Shown piece by piece: positions 48,275-59,749 of a stretch of 64,000 nt of DNA. The notes under the pieces were generated by a model, which saw only the letters and a list, made by a program, of their open reading frames with translations, had not been told where the DNA came from and made no database searches. This DNA comes from Vermamoeba vermiformis (lineage: Eukaryota > Tubulinea > Echinamoebida). A program made the position numbers and the translations under genes. The stretch spans positions 62,001 through 126,000 of the forward strand of contig JBEWZL010000221.1 in assembly GCA_045837725.1 (NCBI GenBank), given 5' to 3'. How positions within the stretch are numbered: position 1 is the stretch's first letter; every line of letters starts with the position of its first letter.

Positions 48275-49767
48275 TTAGGCTTGCTGAGCTTCATTTTTCT
48301 TTTGGCCACCAGGAAACAATAGAGCTAGCTCTCTATTAGCTGTTTCTTCGTCATAACCAACGGATTTGAGAATTTCGTTCAACGGTGCGTGATCGCCAGC
48401 GAACTGTTCTTTGTGCTTATAGAGCACCTTGTCTCCGTGAGCGATCAATACACCGCCTAATTGACCGGCTTCTCCTTGAGTTTGTGCTGCAAATAAGAAC
48501 GATAAGAATTCGGAGCATGCTACATCCAAAACAAATCCGACAACGTACTTTGTCTGAAACCCTTTCTGTACGCAGTCCAAGCCTTTTTCCACATGCTTAG
48601 CGAGAACAAGGCACCGAACATGGTTTCTTTCTATATTAGAGATCGTTAGGCCGTCGTTCAAGATAGGATCAAGAAGACGATCGGTGTTTCGAAATTTACC
48701 TTCCAATCGAGAGCCTTATAAGAATTAAGATCAGGGTCCGTATATAATTTGCCTTGGAATTTCGTGTCGTTGACGAAGCCCTGCGCGTAGCGAACTGGAC
48801 CATTGCCAATGCAAACTAATTCGACTCCTTTCTGCGAAGAATTGAATTAAAATCCGTATAATAGGATAAATTAGTATATATATCTTACTTTATCCAATAA
48901 AGGCTTAATTTTGTTGACTTCAGCTGCTTCCTCGCGGCAAAAAACTGGATCCCGTTTCAGAAAAAATTGTATAATCACTTCATTAATATAAACTTACTGC
49001 ATCCGTAATGTCTTAACCAAATGGCTACCTATATTAACATATCCCTCTTCGGCCGGCCAATGCTTTTAGATAAAAATTATACAAAAATTCAGGACCTTTG
49101 ATTTCCGTTAATCGCCAGAAGAGACTGTAGTAAAAAAATTTTGTTGGCGATGTCCATGACAGTGCGCCACACCCCTGCGTGGACCAGATCAGCCCCGGAT
49201 CCGATCCACTTCCCCAAGCTTATTTCTTTTTTATCATTAAAAGGAAGCAATACAAGACTTGGTGAGCAGCCTAAGATTATAGGGGGTGGCCGGGCCCTAA
49301 CCCAGGGGCCCAAAGAGGTGCCCCCGAGCCGGGGACGGCCCCGGAGAACGGGCAGGATTTGGCAGCGAACGCCCGCAACTACAGGGCAGCAAGGAGTAGT
49401 GTTTATCAAAGATAAAAGACAGAGCGACGCGTTAAAGACCAGATCGTTTTTTTTTTTACTCGAAGAAATTCAGCAAAAACCTCCCTATAGCTAGGTGTAA
49501 ATAGCTTATAAATGCGCAAAAAAATGCCCAATTTAATTGAAATACCAATATCTTCGCCCGAAATTAATTTTTTTTCGTGCGCAGGGATCAAAGGGATATA
49601 AGAATTAATTTCTTTCTGGATTCCAGAAAGAAAAAATATTGTAGCCACTCTTGATAAAGACGATGACTACTTACAGTGGGCTTGTCCTTCCAAATAGAAT
49701 TGAGTTCGATTTTGGAACCGTCTAATGCTTGAACAAGGACGCCTGAGAGTTGTTTGTTGAGCGACAT
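48275..49767 (-). CDS. PRXL2/AhpC-TSA-like thioredoxin-fold protein
   Basis: Redox protein of the peroxiredoxin-like 2 (SelU/prostamide synthase-like) family. Exon 1 (ATG 49765-49767) reads MSLNKQLSGVLVQALDGSKI and ends LNSIWKDKPT. Exon 2 (49028 down) gives VAIWLRHYGC, joined to IFCREEAAEV, so the active site is CIFC (CxxC). Later parts include GVELVCIGNGPVRYAQGF, GKLYTDPDLNSYKAL and GQLGGVLIAHGDKVLYKHKE. The C-terminus ends at 48275. The first intron is 646 bp, about ten times the local norm, and contains a GC-rich insert. All parts needed for the fold are present, so the gene looks functional. Confidence 0.82.
49029..49674. other. Oversized intron with a GC-rich insert
   Basis: This first intron of the PRXL2-like gene holds a block at about 49141-49420 rich in GGGGCCC, CCCCGAGCC and GGCCCCGG runs, in sharp contrast to the AT-rich neighbourhood. 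It has an open plus-strand frame of 117 codons, with no recognisable domain. The composition suggests inserted foreign or repeat DNA. I could not find terminal repeats or a target duplication. Confidence 0.55.
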
Positions 49768-50629
49768 CTGCCAAGTTGTTTTAGTTTGAGTGTTGCTGTT
49801 ATTTTAACAAATTAAATAAATAAATGCCTCGGCTTCTTTCGCTATTTTATGCTCCGTCTGTTCCGTTCTTCAAGAATAATCTCCGTGGATCACAATCGTC
49901 ATTCCAATTCTGGCGAACGAATCCAGTTACATCGCGTGATGTCTTCTAGGTCCAAATATTCAATCCTACTACCATATATGTACAATTGGTTGCACGAGAG
50001 CAACTCGTTTGAAGCTCGTCAAACACAACTGAAGTGAAATTAATCTTATTCTTTTGCGCATCTGACATGTTCGTTGCAAGTCACGTCAGAAACATATTAT
50101 ACTATACTATTATGCGTCGTTGATAAGGTAAATTATGAACAACATCCTACGTAGCTTTTTAGTTGAACGATCTGGTTCATCCAGAAATGTACGTATTTTT
50201 TAACGCATGTAAATACTTGAAAATGCTGTTAAACTATGATTATAATTTTGTCGCGTATAAAATTAATATTTGACTTGTTGCAAATTTTTAGAAATTAAAA
50301 TTGCATCCAAAAGATTCTGAAACAAATACTAGCCAAAATGAATATATTATACGGTTTTAATTATTTTGGATACGATATTTGGAACGTAATTAAGTAAACA
50401 ACTCACTGACCCGAAAGATCTGGAGATTTGTCGTTGGAAATTGTATGATCTTCGCCGTGTCCTCTGATGATCTTGCTTTGGTAAGTGATACTATCCATAT
50501 AACTATAATTATACTAACGGTCACAATAAGCGCTATTTTAAAGTGCCTCCCAAAAAAGGGAGGAAAATTGTACCGACAACTAGCCGAACAATTTTTTCTG
50601 GCTAGTAGCTTGATAGAGAACAATCAACG
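49768..50629. promoter_or_regulatory. Divergent intergenic region with sedolisin promoter
   Basis: About 860 bp between the PRXL2-like gene (-) and sedolisin A (+). AT-rich, with no convincing gene; short open frames at 49849 and 50390-50623 lack family features. The last 100 bp contain the CCTCCC-A6-GGGAGG inverted repeat listed separately. Confidence 0.5.
50546..50563 (+). promoter_or_regulatory. CCTCCC-A6-GGGAGG inverted repeat upstream of sedolisin A
   Basis: A perfect 6-bp inverted repeat with an A6 spacer, 66 bp before the ATG. In gene sense it reads TGCCTCCCAAAAAA then GGGAGGAAA. The same blocks occur 69 bp before sedolisin D. It could be a transcription-factor site, or a hairpin in the 5' UTR. 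Confidence 0.65.
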
Positions 50630-52941
50630 ATGAGAGTAGTTATATTAGCAATTATTCTCGCGTTAGCTATGGTCGAGGCCAGGGTTACGAACATTAGAAG
50701 CGAGATCCCGCCTAAATTCGAGTTACTCGATCGTGCACCGGCAGATCAAGTTCTTGAATTTAGACTAGCGTTAAAACAGAATAATATGGATATTTTAGAA
50801 GCAAGTACCACCGATGAAGCCTTAATCTCCTTTAGCCTTAGTCAGATCCATTTCTGAATTTTATTTTTAGGCTACTTTGCTCGATGTCTCTGATCCCGAC
50901 TCAAAGAACTATGGTAAATATATGTATTGATTATTATAACCGAAGTATTGGTTGCGAAAAAGCAACTTACTCTTCCATATTTTCTGCACTGATGTCCTTA
51001 TTTGTTTATTAGGCAAATGGTGGACAACTGAACAAATTCTCGATTTAATTGCACCATCAATCGACGAGATCAAGCCAGTTGTTGCATGGCTCAAGTCTTA
51101 CGGAGTGGACGAGATCGACGTCTCTGGTCGTGATTTCATCAAGGCAAAGGCTCCTATTGGAATAATCGAACAATTATTCCAAACCGAAATGCATAATTTC
51201 CAATCAAAAGAAACAGGTTTGTTTTCGGCAAACTGGATGCGCACCATGAAAATTATTTTAATAAATTCTTTCCAAATTAGGCAAAGTCGTGCCACGTGCG
51301 TTCGGAGAAGTTCACGTGCCTGATCATCTTCACGTAATTCAGTTTGTAATGGGTATCACGGAACTCGTTCCAAACTCGTATGTGAAGAGCAATGGTGTTT
51401 CGGATCTGAAGCGCCATGTTGAGCAAGATCCGCTGGGGTACATTTATCCCGGTATCATTCGAAAGATGTACCAAATCCCTACAGCCTTCAAAGTCAATCC
51501 AAAAAGCTCATTTGCTGTCGTTGAATATCAAAACGATACGTCCTACAATCAAGCGGATCTGACTATTTTCAACCAACAAATGAACGAGAACGCACGAGTG
51601 CAGAAGATCGTTGGACCTTTTTACCCTGATGATCCTGATGTTGAATCCACTCTTGACGTCCAGGTAATATTAACTTCTTCAACACTTCAACAGATTTGAT
51701 CTGTTGGATCGGATCAGAAATTAACGTCGTCGAAGAATTTTTCGTCGGTAACTATCATAGTAATGATTTTTTTAAATAGTACGGTTCTGCGATCGCTTTG
51801 AACACTTCGTTCTGGTTCTGGACAGTTGACCAATGGCTGTACGAGTTCGCTACTGATTTGTTCAATGCCAAGTCGCAGCCACTCGTCGTGTCAATGTCTT
51901 GGGGCTGGCCTGAAATTATGCAATGCGGTATGACTGCTTGCGTTAATTCATCGATGGGATCGTCATTGCAATACGTTCATAGAGTGAACAACGAGTACAT
52001 TAAGATCGGTTTAAAGGGCATCACTTTGCTCGCTGCTTCAGGTGATTTTGGTGCCGGTGGCGATGGTGATATTGGCTGCGCTAATATTTTGACAACAATT
52101 TTCCCTGGTGCTTCTCCTTGGGTCACTTCTGTTGGTGGAACTATGTTAATACCACCTTCGCAAGCCGTTCATGAACGACGCCAATCCAAACAGCAACAAC
52201 CGCCTATCTGCAGTCAGTAAGTATCACGTGATATTTATTTTATCAATTTTATTTCTTACGTTCAAACTTTAGAAAACAATGTGCAACTACAACGGTCGAA
52301 GGTGTTTCTTCTTTTCCTGGTAAGATTTTTATCCTTAATATTTTGTTCTTCTAGTATTAAGTATTACTATGTTTACAGCTGCACGTATTACATCCGGCGG
52401 AGGATTTTCAAATGTGAGTGATTTGCCCGGCTGGCAAAAAGACTATGTCAACGAATACTTGAAGATCGCGACGAATCTTCCGTACGGCCAATTCAAGCCT
52501 ACTAAACGAGGCTTCCCTGACGTAGCTGCAAATGCGCACAATTACTTGATCAATATCGCCGGCCAAGGGTTTATGTCTGTTGACGGGTACGTTTTGCGAT
52601 GAAGTTTATCAGATCTCAATTTTTATTAATTTTATTATGAAACCAACAGAACTTCTGCGGCGACTCCCGTGTTCGGAGCTATCATCTCGCTGCTCAATAG
52701 CTACTTGCTCAACAACGGCAAGAGCTCGATTGGCTTTGCCAACCCCTTGTTGTACAAGATGTACGCTGCTGACAAGACGACCTTCACTGACATCACCACT
52801 GGCAATAATTATTGCGCTGAAGCGTGTTGTGGCAATACTGGATATGTTGCCACGAAAGGCTGGGATGCAGTGACTGGTCTCGGTACTCCTATCTTCCCCA
52901 AAATGCAGGAGTACCTCCAAAAGAACGTTGTAAACAAATAA
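50630..52941 (+). CDS. Sedolisin A: secreted S53 serine-carboxyl peptidase, intact triad
   Basis: Secreted or lysosomal acid protease of the TPP1/kumamolisin family. Signal peptide MRVVILAIILALAMVEARV at 50630. The prodomain includes DVSDPDSKNYGKWW and YGVDEIDVSGRDFIKAKAPI. The mature part follows PLGYIYPGIIRKMYQIPTAF. The catalytic Glu and Asp are in DVESTLDVQ (51640-51663), the oxyanion Asp in AASGDFGAGG (near 52040), and the Ser in GTSAATP, split by an intron after VDG (near 52588-52650). The calcium-site end TGLGTPIFPKMQEYLQ closes the protein at 52941. About nine exons. A 99-bp gap separates it from sedolisin B on the same strand. Confidence 0.9.
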
Positions 52942-53040
52942 TAGAAAAATATATATTTGGTAATAAAATAAAAGTAGGTCAGGAAATTCTGGTTGTTTTG
53001 TTGTCTCGAGCAGATCGCCACAAACCTACGCGCAAATTCA

Positions 53041-55356
53041 ATGGCACAATTAAACAGCGCTATATTTATTGTTTTAGTGGCGCTGCTATGCGTCGAGGCG
53101 AAGCTAATGTTACAGAGGAATCACGTTCCTGATAACTTTATCAAACTTTCGTTGGCCCAACCAGATCAGCCTCACGAATTTAGAATTGCATTAAAGCAAC
53201 GCAATCTAAATATTTTGGAGGTAATTCATTATATTCAAATTATACTAATATATTTCATAGTCGATCCAAGATTTTTCGATTTTACGTGACCTAAAAAATT
53301 ATAAAACCTATCAATAACGCTATAATAATTATAGGAAAAATTATTGGAGTTATCTGATCCTGATTCGCCCAAGTACGGTATGAACGGAAATATCTAAAGA
53401 GGATTCAGATCGAGAAGTTTGATACCTGACCTATTATTCAGGCAAATGGCTAACCAATGACCAAATTCTCGATTTGATCGCCCCTACGGAAGAAGAGATT
53501 AAACCTGTTGTTTCATGGCTCAAAGAACACGGTGCAGATCGGATCGACGACGTTTCAGGACGAGACTATATCAAAGTTTCTGCTTCTATTGGAGTCATTG
53601 AAAAATTGTTCCAAACGAGAATGCATCATTTCAAGTCTGAAGAAACTGGTAAGCGAGAAAAAACGCCGTTGTCGATCGTGATCTTGCTGACCACCCACAT
53701 CAATTAGGCAAGATTATAACACGTGCTTTCGGTGAAATTCACGTTCCAGACCACCTTCACGTAATTGATATGGTACTTGGCCTCACTGAACTCGTTCCTA
53801 AGTCTGAGATCGAGCCCGTGAAACACAAGCGAGACGTTACTCAAGATCCAATGGGCTACATTTATCCTGGCATTTTAAGACTCAATTACTATATTCCTAG
53901 TGCCTATCAGGTCCATCCTAAGAGCTCTATTAGCATTGTCAACTTCCAGGATCTGCCGGGTTTCAGTCAATCTGACCTCCCAGTTTTCAACTACAATTTC
54001 AACGAGAGCACGCATGTGGATAAGATTGTTGGTCGATTTAGCGGTAATAGTCCGGACTTCCAATCGAATTTACAAGCTCAAGTAAGTATCAAATAATTAC
54101 ATATTGCCAGCATGACGTGCGAAGTAGCGGATCCAAAATTTTTCACGATAATTTTTACGTGGCATTTAGTTTCTTTATTGACACAATGTTCAATATAGTA
54201 CGGCAGTGCTCTTGCATTAAACACTACTTTCTGGTTCTGGACGGTCGATAAGTGGCTGTACGAGTTCGCCACGGATCTGTTCAATTCTGATCCGTACCCT
54301 CTCGTCGTTGTCATGGGCTGGGGCTGGCCTGAAGACTTACAATGTCAAATTGTCGGTTGCGGAGGTGTCTCTGGCTCGTACGCTTATGTCGAACGACTCA
54401 ACGCAGAATTCATGAAACTGGGTGTCAAGGGCATTACGCTCTTAGCCTCTGCAGGCGACAAAGGAGCACCGGGAGATAAAGACAGACACTGCAAAAAAGG
54501 AATTATGTCGACCATGTTCCCTGCCTCGTCTCCTTGGGTCACATCTGTTGGTTCGACGATGCTCGGTGTTCAAGAAAACAGACTCTTTAAATCGAAGCGT
54601 CAAGCTCCAATTCCTTATGAATGCACACAGTACGTCTAATAATTAATGTATTATATTATTGTTACTAATGCTTGCAAATAGAGTCCAATGCGCAAGTTCT
54701 AGCTACGAAATTGCCTGCGCATATCCTAGTAAGTCGCAAAATGAATACAATATTAATGGTATTGATATTAATATTATTCTTGGAAATTAGCTGCATTTAT
54801 GACTACTGGTGGAGGATTTTCGCAAATTAGTCCCAGACCTGCGTATCAACACGATGCCGTGAAACAATACTTCAACAATACTTTCACGCTATTGCCTCCC
54901 GCCAATTTGTTCAATGCCTCTAATAGAGCATATCCTGATATCAGTGCCACCGGCCATAATTACTTGGTCCAAGTTGGAATGAACGGATTCGTGCAGGTTG
55001 ATAGGTACGTGGTCTGAAAGTCCCCAATCCACGTCAATTTTTTTTCTAACTAGATCTGCCAATTTAGCTCGGCTGCTTCAGCAACAGTAGTTGGCAGTGT
55101 TTTATCATTATGGAACAGCTTCTTATTTAACAACAATAAGAACTCTCTCGGATTCGTGAATCCGCTCCTTTACAAAATTTTCAAAGAGAATCCGAACGCC
55201 TACACGGACATTACTATTGGCACTAATTACTGCACGAAGAGTTGTTGCGGTACCATTGGTTATAATGCAGTTCCTGGTTACGATGTGATTTCAGGTCTAG
55301 GCACGCCTTTGTTCTCGCCATCCATCCCTACACTCAAGAAAATTCTCAAGATCTGA
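53041..55356 (+). CDS. Sedolisin B: S53 paralog lacking all three triad residues
   Basis: Open throughout and spliced like sedolisin A, with signal peptide MAQLNSAIFIVLVALLCVEA, a prodomain (GRDYIKVSASIGVIEKLFQT) and DPMGYIYPGILRLNYYIPSA. The segment matching ESTLD reads DFQSNLQAQ, so Glu and Asp are both Gln. The segment matching GTSAATP reads SSAASAT across the same intron position, so the nucleophile Ser is Ala. The oxyanion Asp survives in SAGDKGAPGD. Family knowledge says such a protein cannot cleave peptides by this mechanism. The lack of stops, frameshifts or damaged splice sites suggests it is kept as a pseudoenzyme, perhaps an inhibitor or a binding protein. Stop at 55356. Confidence 0.85.
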
Positions 55357-55502
55357 AAGCAGCACTAGTCACTGTATATACCCACGTAAGCTATTATAGC
55401 AAATACTGCAATTTTGGTTTGATATAAAATCATAACTTGAAGATCCAGATTCTCTGTGCAAATTTTTTTTCGTTTCATTTTTTACAAATAGAATTTTATT
55501 TC

Positions 55503-56260
55503 TTATACTTGGACGCTATAAACATCCTTAAGAAAAATTTTTAAGTGAAAATCAGTAATTCGTTTCACCATTTCTCGGTAATGCAATTGAAGCCCGTGAT
55601 TGTCGCCTTTGAAAATTTCCAGTTCTTTTGGATCACGTGCAAGTGCGTAAAGTTGTTTTGAACAACGCGGTGTCAAACACGTGTCAGCATCGCCGTGCAG
55701 AAATAATGAAGCACAACGAGGTCCTAGTATTGAAACTTCTTCCGTGCCTGATGTTTGAGATGCGACAGTTGAAATTGCCACGACTGAATTGCGACGAGAA
55801 GCGGCTTTAATAACAACAGCACCGCCAAAAGACCATCCAGCAAGACATATTTTTTCAACTCCGTATTGAGTTTGCAGCGTGTCAATAGCTGTCAAAGTGT
55901 CAAGAAGACATTCGGCCAGATGTGCTGGTTTTCGGTAATCAATTCTAAGAACAGTAACGCCTTGTTTTTGTAGTTCAACTCCGATGTCTTCCCATGCATC
56001 ACATGGACCTGCGGTACCTCCTCCTGCTCCAGACACAAGAACGGATCCAAATTTTGATCCTTCTGATAAGTGCAATAATCCTGGATAATAACGAAATATT
56101 AATATTATAGCCCCAATACACTCAATATAATCCATTTATGATTCTATGAGAGTTAATGCTTACCAGAAACGGTACCTTTCAAGATCTGTCCTTTCGATCC
56201 GGATTCAAAAACCTTCAAACTGATGTTCGTGGGCTTAACTCTAGTGGTGCTTCTTGACAT
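55503..56260 (-). CDS. Small alpha/beta hydrolase
   Basis: Cytosolic serine hydrolase of about 230 residues in two exons. Exon 1 (ATG 56258-56260) reads MSRSTTRVKPTNISLKVFES. Exon 2 holds SVLVSGAGGGTAGPCDAWED, the nucleophile elbow GWSFGG, the acid in FLHGDADTCLTP and the His in KGDNHGL. The order and spacing match dienelactone-hydrolase-like and KANL3-like small hydrolases. Stop at 55503. All three likely catalytic residues are present; substrate unknown. Confidence 0.82.
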
Positions 56261-56594
56261 TGTAGAAAGTGCTCTGCTGATGCTCTTGATCATAACATTC
56301 TTGATGAAATGAGCAACCGTTCATTCCTGATCTTAAATATTCACCGAGCACGTGCCTTGAACTAAGCTCGTGATTGATGTCACGTGCCACTACAGCAACG
56401 CTTCTGATTATCACAAATTAATTAAATTATTATTATTTGACGCAGCGTCAAAAACAGTCTTTGGTTCAAAAAGTAAAAAAAAAAGGCCAAGTGGCCTGTT
56501 CTTTGGATCTTTTAAGTGAAAACGCTTGAACGAACACGTAAAACAATTTATAAAAGGAATTGCTACTTACATAATATTTGGAGCCGAGGAAACA
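56261..56594. promoter_or_regulatory. Divergent promoter region
   Basis: About 330 bp between the hydrolase (-) and F-box (+) start codons. No motif recognised. Confidence 0.4.
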
Positions 56595-57510
56595 ATGAAC
56601 AGTTGGCAAGATCTTCCGAAAGAATTGATCTCATTAATACTTTCATTATGCGACGATAAAACACTTGCTGTTAATATTCCACAAGTTGACAAATTATTTT
56701 ACAATATTTCAAACGATAGTGGCGACATTTGGAAAGCCAGGTGCACGAACGATCGAATTGATCTCGGTTTGAGAGACCCAAACGAGACTTGGAAGCAATT
56801 TTATTACGCATGTAAGTATATCACAGCTATTTAATACCGATAATAGACCTAAGCAGTCAACTGCAAAAATTTAATTATTTTTTTTATTTTTTTTACATTT
56901 TGTAGGTAACATCAAGTTATTTCCGCTGTATGGCTTTACAATTGGAAAATCTACTCGTGAAGACTTTCATTCAGTACCTGGCGTATCAGTGAGCCAACAA
57001 CGAGGCACACGTGGTGAGTTAGTATTGAATAAGACCACCTTCAGTTTCGATAGTTCTGGGGTTTTCACGCGTTTAAATTTCATGCGCACAATGAAGACTA
57101 AGACTATTCCTCCGTAAGTAGTAATTCCTCCTGTTAGCTGAAAATCATGTTTTAAATTTTTATTGTACCGAATCCAGATCTTGGTCAAAGTACGGATTCA
57201 CTTGGGAGACTTCATTAGAAGAGTACAAAAAAATATTCCATCGATGGAACGGAAATTATTCCATTCCAAACAAACGGCATTCAAATATGGTTAGTTTAAA
57301 TACTGTCGCTTTTGAAGGAAATTTCTATTACTTGATCCAGCTAACGTTCGAAGGTAGTAATCAAATGTGCATATATATCATTTATATACACTCATAATAC
57401 CTATTTTAGCCGATCGAGATGGAAAATTAACGTTGCTGAGGATGGATCTAACGCACGTAACGAATCCGCATTTCATCGAATTGTACACGAAGAAAGTCAT
57501 CAATGCTTAA
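56595..57510 (+). CDS. F-box protein
   Basis: Start at 56595, MNSWQDLPKELISLILSLCD, a clear F-box; an in-frame Met at 56526 is possible but adds no domain. Four exons: the F-box exon (to 56812), CNIKLFPLYGFTIGKSTRED, SWSKYGFTWETSLEEYKKIF and LRMDLTHVTNPHFIELYTKK, stop at 57508-57510. The 200 residues after the F-box are beta-rich and match no family I recognise. Likely SCF adaptor. Confidence 0.72.
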
Positions 57511-57669
57511 ATTACATATGTAGCATATCACCACGATTATATTTAGTCATATCGCCTTTCACCAAGAACTTGAGGACAAATTTAAGTGTTCCTAAATTAA
57601 AATTTAAACGGATCCGTTCGATTTGCTTTTTTTTTCGTTTTTGATGCTACTTTTATCGTATTTAAAACA

Positions 57670-59331
57670 TTATTTCTTTTCAACAATTTTCTTGAGGAGA
57701 TATTCTTGCATCTTAGGGAACATAGGAGTACCGAGACCAGTCACGGCGTCCCAGCCCTGAGTAGCGACGAAGGGTCAGTGAACAGTTTCGTGGCGAACTC
57801 GTATATCCATCCTGTTGCATGTAACGATGCTACTAACAAATAAAAGGCGTAACAATATATAAAGAGTTGTGTTGTACTGGACGTGGGAGAACTTCATTTA
57901 TTAGCGTGGTACAAGTTTATATTTATCGCGTGGAATTTTCCTTATAAGGAAAATTCCACAAAACACGATGGGAATTGATCTCCGTTAGTTTGGATCGCGT
58001 TATTTAATTTTATTATCGATATTATTGATATTAACGATCTTAGCGAGATCGTTACATTGCAGTCCAGAACCAAAAACTAGTGTTCAAAGCCAAGGACGCG
58101 CCATACTTTACTTTAATAACAAGTTAATATATCGTATATAACAGGAGATCGCCCAATAAAATTAAAGTTGGTACAAAAAACGAAACGGATCGGATCCGAA
58201 ACGGAATTTGAATCAGCCATAGAGTTTTTTGATAGTTCAAATTGATCATATGACTTACTTGCACATCGAGCGTTGATTCAGCAATAGGTTTGTCGCCATT
58301 GTAAGGACCAATTATATTGGTCACGGCAGCGTTCTCGCTCATTTCGGAATTGAACGTTGCAAGGTCGTTAGTACTGTACGAAGGGACGTCAAAGAACTCA
58401 ATAACGGCCAATGAGCTCATTGCGTTGACATTGTACGTCGCAGGTATTTTGTACATGTTTCTCAATTGACCGGGATAAATGATCCCAAGCGGATCCGTTC
58501 GCTCTCCGACGTACTTTTGGTTGATATTAGTACGACCGATTAAGGACATAGGCACCAGTTCAGTGAGACCCATGATCATATCAACAATTTCAAGGTGATC
58601 GGGAATATGAATGGATCCGTACACTCGTGAGACGATTATGCCTAATAAGGAAATATTAGAAAAATAACATTAAAGTTTATTAATTTAATGCGTACGAGTT
58701 TCGGGTGACTTATAGTCGTGCATTTCAGTTTGGAACATTTGTTCGATGACACTAATTCGCGCTTCAACTTTGATGAAATCACGACCAGAAACGTCGATCT
58801 CTTCCACCCCGTAAGACTTGAGCCATTCAACGACTGGTTTGATCTCGTCAAAGGATGGTGCAATTAAATCGAGAATTTGTTCAGAAGTCCACCATTTGCC
58901 TAATAAAGAAATAAGAACATTAGTGCCGAAAATAATAATAGTAAGTTGCTTTTTCGCGAGTAGCTATTCGTAACCAATGCTTCGTCGTTCAGTTGAGCTG
59001 GCAAAAAACTAGGATGATAGAACACTATTATGTACTGTAATTAGGAGATTCAGGGTCAGAACGTCGAGAAGAGTGGCCTGTTTTCAATAAAACAATTAAG
59101 AAATAAATTAGAATAAAGGACAACTGCCTTCAACTGCTAGTAATAATCTACCTCTAATTTGTCGATGTTCTTTTGCTTCAATGCGATTCTGAACTCGTGT
59201 ATTTGATGAGGATCTGTCCTAGCAACGATTTCGAACTGATCTGGGATGCGTTCTCGTTCGTTCATTAACCTTGCATCGGCGGTGATTAAAGCAAGAGCGA
59301 TAATAAATACCGTTACTAATTCGCGAACCAT
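57670..59331 (-). pseudogene. Sedolisin C: degraded S53 pseudogene with element insertion
   Basis: Exon 1 is intact (MVRELVTVFIIALALITADA at 59331). Exon 2 (near 59065) has lost one base inside the segment that reads DVSDPESPNY in sedolisin D, and its donor is altered. Later exons keep VEEIDVSGRDFIKVEARISV and the Glu/Asp segment IAESTLDVQ. The next exon breaks in NTSFWFWTA, where a 227-bp LTR-like element (57830-58056) sits between two copies of TTGCA; closing the gap restores a frame. After FATKLF the coding sequence jumps, by a deletion, to the last 30 codons (TGLGTPMFPKMQEYLLKKIV). The catalytic Ser region is gone. About 50 bp near the end are identical to sedolisin D, suggesting recent duplication or gene conversion. 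Confidence 0.88.
57830..58056. mobile_element. Solo-LTR-like element, copy 2 (227 bp), with 5-bp TTGCA duplication
   Basis: Inverted relative to copy 1. On the plus strand it begins TGTAACGATGCTACTAAC and ends GATCTTAGCGAGATCGTTACA as far as 58056. TTGCA lies directly on both sides (57825-57829 and 58057-58061), a 5-bp target duplication typical of LTR retroelements. Its middle holds a 30-bp perfect palindrome (57930-57959) centred on CCTTATAAGG. Confidence 0.82.
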
Positions 59332-59749
59332 ATCAAAGGTGCTGTTGTCGCGTACTCGGTAGAAGATCCCGCTTTACGAAAGTAGAAACTTCGGCTAAAA
59401 ATTCAGGATTAGAAAAAACTTCATTGCGAACTGATTAGAAATATAAAACTACCAATACATTGATGGACTTCAACTCATCACTTTTGAAATTTTCGGATCT
59501 GGCTTCGGGTTCTCTTTTGTTCATCAATAGAGCATTGAGTACTATTTAAGCGATTGTCATTGCAAGAGAAACCACGAGTATGCGAGCCTTTGAGCACTTG
59601 AGCTGTTGTTGGTGTTATAGAGACCGCGAAATGAAGGCGTCGCCCGAGTACAATTTCATCGGAATTTAATAATGAATGGCGCTATTTATTGATTAGTATT
59701 GTCTAGAACAGAACGACGAATCAATTTAAGCGCCTTGTAGTCTTTGACC
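59332..59749. other. Intergenic region between sedolisins C and D
   Basis: About 420 bp between the pseudogene start and the 3' end of sedolisin D. It should be the old promoter of sedolisin C. I do not see the CCTCCC...GGGAGG element found before sedolisins A and D. Confidence 0.5.

Noticed and set aside
49141-49494. 117-codon plus-strand frame in the GC-rich intron
   Set aside because: GC-rich DNA lacks stops by composition; the translation has no recognisable domain. Kept only as an unusual insert.
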